A DNA stretch of 64,000 nucleotides from Azospirillum cavernae. Its GTDB lineage: Bacteria; Pseudomonadota; Alphaproteobacteria; Azospirillales; Azospirillaceae. The DNA is taken from positions 1,667,001 through 1,731,000 of the forward strand of contig NZ_QYUL01000002.1 in NCBI RefSeq assembly GCF_003590795.1, given 5' to 3'. Made by a program: the position numbers and the translations under genes. The notes beneath the pieces are model-generated. The model did no database searches. It was not told where the DNA came from and was given only the letters and a program-made list of their open reading frames with translations. Within the stretch, counting starts at the first letter, position 1; the number at the start of each line of letters is the position of its first letter. This document shows, piece after piece, positions 59,883 through 64,000 of this stretch.

Positions 59883-60632
59883 ATGATCGTGGGCGGTGGT
59901 TTGGCGTTGCGCACCGGGGCCGTGATCGCGGCGACGGTGGCGCTGGCGGTTTTGCTGTCGGTCATTCTGGCCGGGCTGAAATTTGAACAAAAGCTCCGCG
60001 ACATCACCAGTTCACGCCTGTGGGTGGTCGCCGACGAGATGCGGCGGCGGGTTGAGTATGGGCTGACGCTGGGGCTGGATCTGTCGGAACTGGTCGATGT
60101 CCAGTCGCAGGTCGAACGGGCGGCGTCGGGCGCGGAAATTCTGGGCGTCGAGGTGGTGGACGACTCGCGGCGCGTGCTGTTCGCCGCCGACCGCGCCGCC
60201 ATCGGCCAGCCCACCCCGATTCATTGGGGGCTGGAAAGCGGGCTGGTTGGCGACGGCGTTCATCAGCAGATCGTCGGCGACGCGCTGATACTGGGCGCGC
60301 CCGTCCACAACAGCTTCGGCCAAGCGGTCGGCGAAGTGATCCTGCGCTCCTCTCTGGGCGGGTTGCGCGGGCGGATCGCCAAGGTCGAGGCGGAGTTGGC
60401 GAACGGAACCTTCATTCTGGACGCCGTGACCGGCCTGGTTACGCTGATCGCCGCGTTCCTGACGGTGCGCTATGGCGCGGTCCAGTTCCGGCGGGGAACC
60501 GCCCCGTCGGTGATCGCCCCCCACAGCGCGGTGCGCCAGCGGTTGGGCCATGGCGTCGCCGTGGCCGATCAAGCGATGGCGGAGCTGGAGCGCGACCTTG
60601 ATTCATTGACCCTGCGGGAGGCCAAGTCATGA
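59883..60632 (+). CDS. membrane sensor-like protein without output domain
   Basis: The preferred ATG at 59883 (GGGAG upstream) gives 249 residues; an ATG at 59823 would add 20. A first membrane helix (AVIAATVALAVLLSVILAGL) and a second (LVTLIAAFLTVRYGAVQF) flank a periplasmic domain of about 150 residues (WVVADEMRRRVEYGLTLGLD, AEILGVEVVDDSRRVLFAAD). The layout and sequence pattern match the sensor part of the next gene. No kinase, cyclase or methyl-accepting domain is present; a short helical tail (VADQAMAELERDLDSLTLRE) ends it. Its stop overlaps the next start by ATGA. Confidence 0.75.
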   Translation: MIVGGGLALRTGAVIAATVALAVLLSVILAGLKFEQKLRDITSSRLWVVADEMRRRVEYGLTLGLDLSELVDVQSQVERAASGAEILGVEVVDDSRRVLFAADRAAIGQPTPIHWGLESGLVGDGVHQQIVGDALILGAPVHNSFGQAVGEVILRSSLGGLRGRIAKVEAELANGTFILDAVTGLVTLIAAFLTVRYGAVQFRRGTAPSVIAPHSAVRQRLGHGVAVADQAMAELERDLDSLTLREAKS

Positions 60633-62821
60633 CGACGCCCGGCAAGCCCGCCCCCAAGCCCGCCCCCAAGCCCGCCCCCAAGCCTGCCCCCAAACCCGCC
60701 CATGACCCCATCGGCGCGCTGATTCTGCGCCTGACCATCGTCACCGTCGGGGTGTTGCTGATCGCGGCTGGAACCGCGTCCTGGCTGTCGCTGCGCAGCT
60801 TCGACCCGCTGTTTCAGCCCGAATTGGCGCGCAAGGCTCAGACGGTTGGCGAGTTGCTGACCACCCAGGTCAATCGCGGTTTGGCGGTTCAGATTCCGTT
60901 GAACCGCATGCCCGGCCTTGGCCCCCTGGTGGAGGAGGAGGAGGAGCGGCACGCCGACATCGCTTATGTCGCCATCACCGATCCGTCGGGCCAGATCGTC
61001 GCGGCGGCTGGCGCGCCGCTGGTTGGGCTGAAGGCGATGGCGCCGGGCCGGGTGAGCGGTTCCGACGATGGCCGTCTGGTGGATGGATTCATCGACGTCA
61101 TCCACCCGTTGGGCGACGCGCTCAGCCCGTCGGGCTGGCTGCATGTCGGGGTGGACAGCGCTTATCTGGCCAAGGCGTCGACCAATCTGATGCTGGACGT
61201 GCTGTCCGTCGTCATCGTCGCCGTCCTGTTGATTTTTGAGATTTTGCAACTGGTGGTGAATCTGGCGATGCGGCGGGCGCTGGCCCTGCGTCTGCTCGCC
61301 GACCGGGCGGAGGATGGCGATTTCCGCGCCGATCTGCCGCCCAACACCGCCCGCGCGGGCGGCGAGCCGGACGGTTCGGCGGCGGAAAACGCCGACGTTC
61401 GCGGTTTGCTCGACGGGGTGAACGCGCGTTACGCGGCGTTGAGCGCGCGGGTCGCCGACGCCGTGCGCCGGTTCGGTCCCGACGACGCCCGCGTCAAGCG
61501 GGCGCAAGACGGGCTGGCGGCGCTGTCCGCCCGCTTCCGCTTCCGCGATCCGGAACGCCAAGCCTCCGGCGCGCCCGAACCGGCGCCGCTCAATCTGGTG
61601 TTCCTGCGGTTGCCGGTCTTCCTGTTCTGCTTGTCGGAAGAATTGTCGCGCCCGTTCCTGCCCGCCTACGCCGCGTCTTTCGCCAGCGAATTGCCGTGGC
61701 TGACGCCCGATGTGGTGGTCAGCCTGCCGATCACCCTGTTCATGCTGATGTGGGCGGTGTCGCAGCCCAGCGGCGCCCGTTTTTCCGAACGGGTGGGGCG
61801 GTCGCGCTCCTTCCTGGTCGGGGCGCTGCTCGGCTCGCTTGGCCTTGCCATGACGGCCTTCGCCTCGTCGTTGCTGGCCCTGATCGTTTGGCGTTGCGTG
61901 ACGGCGCTGGGCTATGGGCTGGTGCTCATCACCGCGCAAGGCATCGTCATCGACCACACCACCGCGCGCAACCGGGCGGGCGGCATGGCGATGTTCATCG
62001 GCGCCCTGCTGGCGGCGGGCGTGTGCGGGCCGGTCAGCGGCGGGATGATCGCCGATCTGGCGGGCTTCCGCGCCACCTTCCTGCTGGGGGCCGGGTTGGC
62101 GTTGTCGTCCGGGCTGGCGGTGTGCGTCCTGTTGCTGCGTGGCCGGTCCAGCCCGGCGCGGACGGCGGCGACGGCGACGGCGACGGCGGCGGCGGCGCGT
62201 CCGGCGATGGGCAGCGCCCTGCCGCTGTGCCGGGATCTGCGCTTTCCGGTGCTGATGCTGCTCAGCGCCATTCCCACGAAGATCGCTTCCACCGCTTTTC
62301 TGTTCTGTCTGGTGCCGCTGCTGCTGACCGCCGACGGCGCGACGAAGGCGGAAATCGGGCGGGTGCAGATGATGTATTTCGTCGCCTGCATCGTGGTGTC
62401 GCCGCTGGCCGCCACCCTGTCGGATCGCTGGCAGATGCGGCGCGGTTTCATCGCCCTGGGCGGATTGGGCACTTTGCTCAGTTGCGTGCCGATTGTGGCG
62501 ACCCACGCCCTGTGGGGGCCGCCGCTGGCCATCGCGTTCTTCGGTCTGTCCCAGGCGCTGATCGCCGCGCCGCAATTCACCCTGGTGTCGCAGATCGCGC
62601 GGGAAGGCGGTTTGCCGGAAACGGCGGCCATCGGCTGGTATCGCCTGATCGAGCGGTTGGGCGGCGCGATTGGTCCGGTGGCGGCGATGACCATCGCCGT
62701 CCTCACCTCCTACCGCGAGGCGATGCTGGGCATTGGTTTGCTGTGCGGGGGAAGCGCCCTGCTTTTCTGGATGTTGTTCACCGTGCGCAAGACGCCGGTC
62801 GCCCGCCCGCAGGAGGCCTGA
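60629..62821 (+). CDS. sensor-like periplasmic domain fused to an MFS transporter
   Basis: This 730-residue protein begins with PAPK repeats (residues about 5-24). A membrane helix (LIVRL-like LRLTIVTVGVLLIAAGTASW) is followed by a periplasmic domain of about 140 residues (QVNRGLAVQIPLNRMPGLGP, ADIAYVAITDPSGQIVAAAG) and a second helix (VLSVVIVAVLLIFEILQLVV). A cytosolic helical linker (ARYAALSARVADAVRRFGPD) then leads to a complete MFS permease from about residue 330, with motif-A-like GARFSERVGRSRSFLVGALL and LSDRWQMRRGFIALGG. Permeases normally lack such sensors, so ligand-controlled transport is possible. The substrate is unknown. Confidence 0.88.
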   Translation: MTTPGKPAPKPAPKPAPKPAPKPAHDPIGALILRLTIVTVGVLLIAAGTASWLSLRSFDPLFQPELARKAQTVGELLTTQVNRGLAVQIPLNRMPGLGPLVEEEEERHADIAYVAITDPSGQIVAAAGAPLVGLKAMAPGRVSGSDDGRLVDGFIDVIHPLGDALSPSGWLHVGVDSAYLAKASTNLMLDVLSVVIVAVLLIFEILQLVVNLAMRRALALRLLADRAEDGDFRADLPPNTARAGGEPDGSAAENADVRGLLDGVNARYAALSARVADAVRRFGPDDARVKRAQDGLAALSARFRFRDPERQASGAPEPAPLNLVFLRLPVFLFCLSEELSRPFLPAYAASFASELPWLTPDVVVSLPITLFMLMWAVSQPSGARFSERVGRSRSFLVGALLGSLGLAMTAFASSLLALIVWRCVTALGYGLVLITAQGIVIDHTTARNRAGGMAMFIGALLAAGVCGPVSGGMIADLAGFRATFLLGAGLALSSGLAVCVLLLRGRSSPARTAATATATAAAARPAMGSALPLCRDLRFPVLMLLSAIPTKIASTAFLFCLVPLLLTADGATKAEIGRVQMMYFVACIVVSPLAATLSDRWQMRRGFIALGGLGTLLSCVPIVATHALWGPPLAIAFFGLSQALIAAPQFTLVSQIAREGGLPETAAIGWYRLIERLGGAIGPVAAMTIAVLTSYREAMLGIGLLCGGSALLFWMLFTVRKTPVARPQEA
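60644..60701 (+). repeat. 12-bp tandem microrepeat coding (PAPK)n
   Basis: AAGCCCGCCCCC-type 12-bp units repeat about 4.5 times, encoding a PAPK tract at the N-terminus of the MFS fusion. Changes of whole units would keep the frame. Confidence 0.9.
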
Positions 62822-62824
62822 GCC

Positions 62825-63940
62825 ATGACCCGTGACGCCATCCCCGGTGACGCCATCCCTGGTGATGCCATGACCACCGACCTTACGGCTCTGTCCAACG
62901 CGTTGCAGGATCGTCCAAGCCGCCGCCGCTTTCTCAGCATGGCCGGGGCGGGCGGTTTGGCCTTGTCCGGGGTCGTTCCGGGGGCGGCGCTGGCCGCCGC
63001 CGCTCCAGACAAGATCTTTCGCATCACCATGGTTCTTGGCCGGGGTGAAAGCGACAACGAGTTTGGCTTTAAGGATTATCTGGCCCGTCGGGGACTGAAG
63101 GTCGAATACAGCGTCCGCAACACCGGCGGCGACACGTCCTTGATGCCGTCGATCATCGAGGAGATCAAGGACACCCGCCCGGACCTGATTTACAGTTGGG
63201 GGACGCCGCAGACCCGCGCGCTGGTCGGCCCCTACGACGCCACCGATCTTACGCCCTATGTGACGGACATCCCGGTGGTCTTCACCTTCGTCGCCGCGCC
63301 GATCGACGCCAAGATCGTCGCCAATCTGGAGCGATCCAACCGCAACGTGACGGGAACCGTTCACATCGCGCCGATTCCGGTTCAGGTGAACACCATCCTG
63401 GCCTACCGCCCGATCAAGCGGCTGGGCGTGCTCTACAACCCGCAGGAACGCAACTCCATCCTGACCCTGGAAGGGCTGCGGGTGGAAACGGCGCAGCGCG
63501 GGCTGGAGCTGTTGGAGGAACCCGTGCCGCTCGACGCGCAGGGCGAACCGATGCCCAGCGCCCTGCCGCTTCTGATGAACCGTTTGGTCCAACGCGGGGC
63601 GGAAATGCTCTACATCGGCCCTGACACCTTCATCGCCTTTCGCAACCGGAAATTTGTGGCGGAGGAGGCGTTGCGCCTGCATCTGCCGACCTTCTCGGCC
63701 ACCGAATTGATCGTGCGCACGGACAAGGCGATGCTGGCGCTGGCCAGCAGCGCGTATGGCATTGGCCGTTTCACCGCCTTCAAGGCGGCGCAAATCCTGA
63801 TGGACGGGGTCAAGCCCGGCGACATTCCGGTCGAAACTCTGAAACGCTTTTCGGTTATCATCAACATGCCGACGGTGCGGGCGCTGGAATATTACCCGCC
63901 CATCGGTCTTCTGAATTTTGCGGAGATCGTCGAGGCATGA
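62825..63940 (+). CDS. ABC-type substrate-binding-like protein (Tat signal)
   Basis: The 371-residue protein starts at ATG 62825, or possibly ATG 62870 (MTTDLTAL). The N-terminus has three DAIPG-type repeats, then a Tat-like signal (PSRRRFLSMAGAGGLALSGV). The mature part follows the ABC_sub_bind family: IIEEIKDTRPDLIYSWGTPQ, IPVVFTFVAAPIDAKIVANL, NVTGTVHIAPIPVQ, RLGVLYNPQERNSILTLEGL and NMPTVRALEYYPPIG at the end. No permease or ATPase is encoded here, so it may deliver ligand to the periplasmic sensors of the two preceding genes. The operon overlap with the next gene is 4 nt. Confidence 0.88.
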   Translation: MTRDAIPGDAIPGDAMTTDLTALSNALQDRPSRRRFLSMAGAGGLALSGVVPGAALAAAAPDKIFRITMVLGRGESDNEFGFKDYLARRGLKVEYSVRNTGGDTSLMPSIIEEIKDTRPDLIYSWGTPQTRALVGPYDATDLTPYVTDIPVVFTFVAAPIDAKIVANLERSNRNVTGTVHIAPIPVQVNTILAYRPIKRLGVLYNPQERNSILTLEGLRVETAQRGLELLEEPVPLDAQGEPMPSALPLLMNRLVQRGAEMLYIGPDTFIAFRNRKFVAEEALRLHLPTFSATELIVRTDKAMLALASSAYGIGRFTAFKAAQILMDGVKPGDIPVETLKRFSVIINMPTVRALEYYPPIGLLNFAEIVEA

Positions 63941-64000
63941 CCCGCAAGACATCGGCGTTTGCGCCCGTGGGCGCCTTTCCGTTGCACGGGGAGGCGGCGC
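63937..64000 (+). CDS. start of next gene, cut by window end
   Basis: ATG 63937 overlaps the preceding stop (ATGA) and the frame stays open for 21 codons (MTRKTSAFAPVGAFPLHGEA). It belongs to the sensor/MFS operon. Nothing about its product can be said, though a signalling output (kinase, phosphatase or cyclase) would be expected from the operon logic. Confidence 0.5.
   Translation, partial: MTRKTSAFAPVGAFPLHGEAA

Noticed and set aside
60569-63952. 1127-codon minus-strand frame across the sensor/MFS operon
   Set aside because: It is a shadow of three well-supported plus-strand genes.
63937-64000. Naming the last gene as a SpoIIE-type phosphatase or kinase
   Set aside because: Only 21 codons are visible. 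Operon logic alone does not justify a name.

Overview
The window is one contiguous, very GC-rich stretch of alphaproteobacterial chromosome. The best match is a motile member of the Rhodospirillales (Azospirillum/Magnetospirillum-like). The supporting evidence is cckA directly downstream of flhB, a MucR-type regulator, a perfect GAAC-N7-GTAC LexA box upstream of recA, the glyA-nrdR-ribD-ribE-ribBA-ribH-nusB-thiL order, a CheZ phosphatase and a ubiquinol-cytochrome c chaperone. Taxonomy is inferred from gene content only.

Layout. 1-6.8 kb: a truncated patatin-like phospholipase, a 47-residue membrane protein, cheZ, two tandem MotB-like genes and a large exported beta-domain/TPR protein. 6.8-18.4 kb: kup, then a leftward flagellar export operon (FlhB-C-like gene, unknown, fliO, fliP), a rightward operon flgB-flgC-fliE-fliQ-fliR-flhB-cckA, and recA. 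18.6-27.1 kb (leftward): rpmG, an S41 peptidase, RNase R, topA and dprA. 27.2-35.4 kb: a dienelactone hydrolase, a soluble PAS chemoreceptor, enoyl-CoA hydratase, rhomboid protease, mtnP, an ElaA-like acetyltransferase, a FliL-like exported protein, small unknown genes and mucR. 35.9-46.4 kb: rpiB, glyA, nrdR, the riboflavin operon with nusB and thiL, a second FliL-like protein and the proton-pumping pyrophosphatase. 46.4-52 kb: bamE, cytochrome bc1 chaperone, yceD-rpmF-plsX-fabH, ihfA and a MerR regulator.

52.0-56.9 kb is accessory in character and sits immediately after a tRNA-Pro(GGG). It holds a 1013-residue protein with an N-terminal calcineurin-like phosphoesterase, a Pro-rich linker, an NB-ARC/STAND NTPase and a C-terminal array of near-identical 45-residue TPR units. 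This is the domain logic of bacterial NLR-like anti-phage proteins. An AT-rich GNAT-like gene and a solo XRE regulator follow.

56.9-64 kb looks like a signalling module. It contains an RsbW-type ATP-binding kinase overlapping an unknown gene (leftward), a Sel1-repeat protein, and a tightly overlapping rightward operon: a stand-alone membrane sensor, a similar sensor module fused to an MFS permease, a Tat-type ABC substrate-binding-like protein, and a gene cut by the window end.

The two best candidates for undescribed biology are the phosphoesterase-STAND-TPR locus beside tRNA-Pro and the sensor/MFS-fusion operon. Smaller points of interest are a lumazine synthase with a substituted catalytic His, a RibBA whose second domain lacks its zinc cysteines, and paired-hairpin intergenic repeats.
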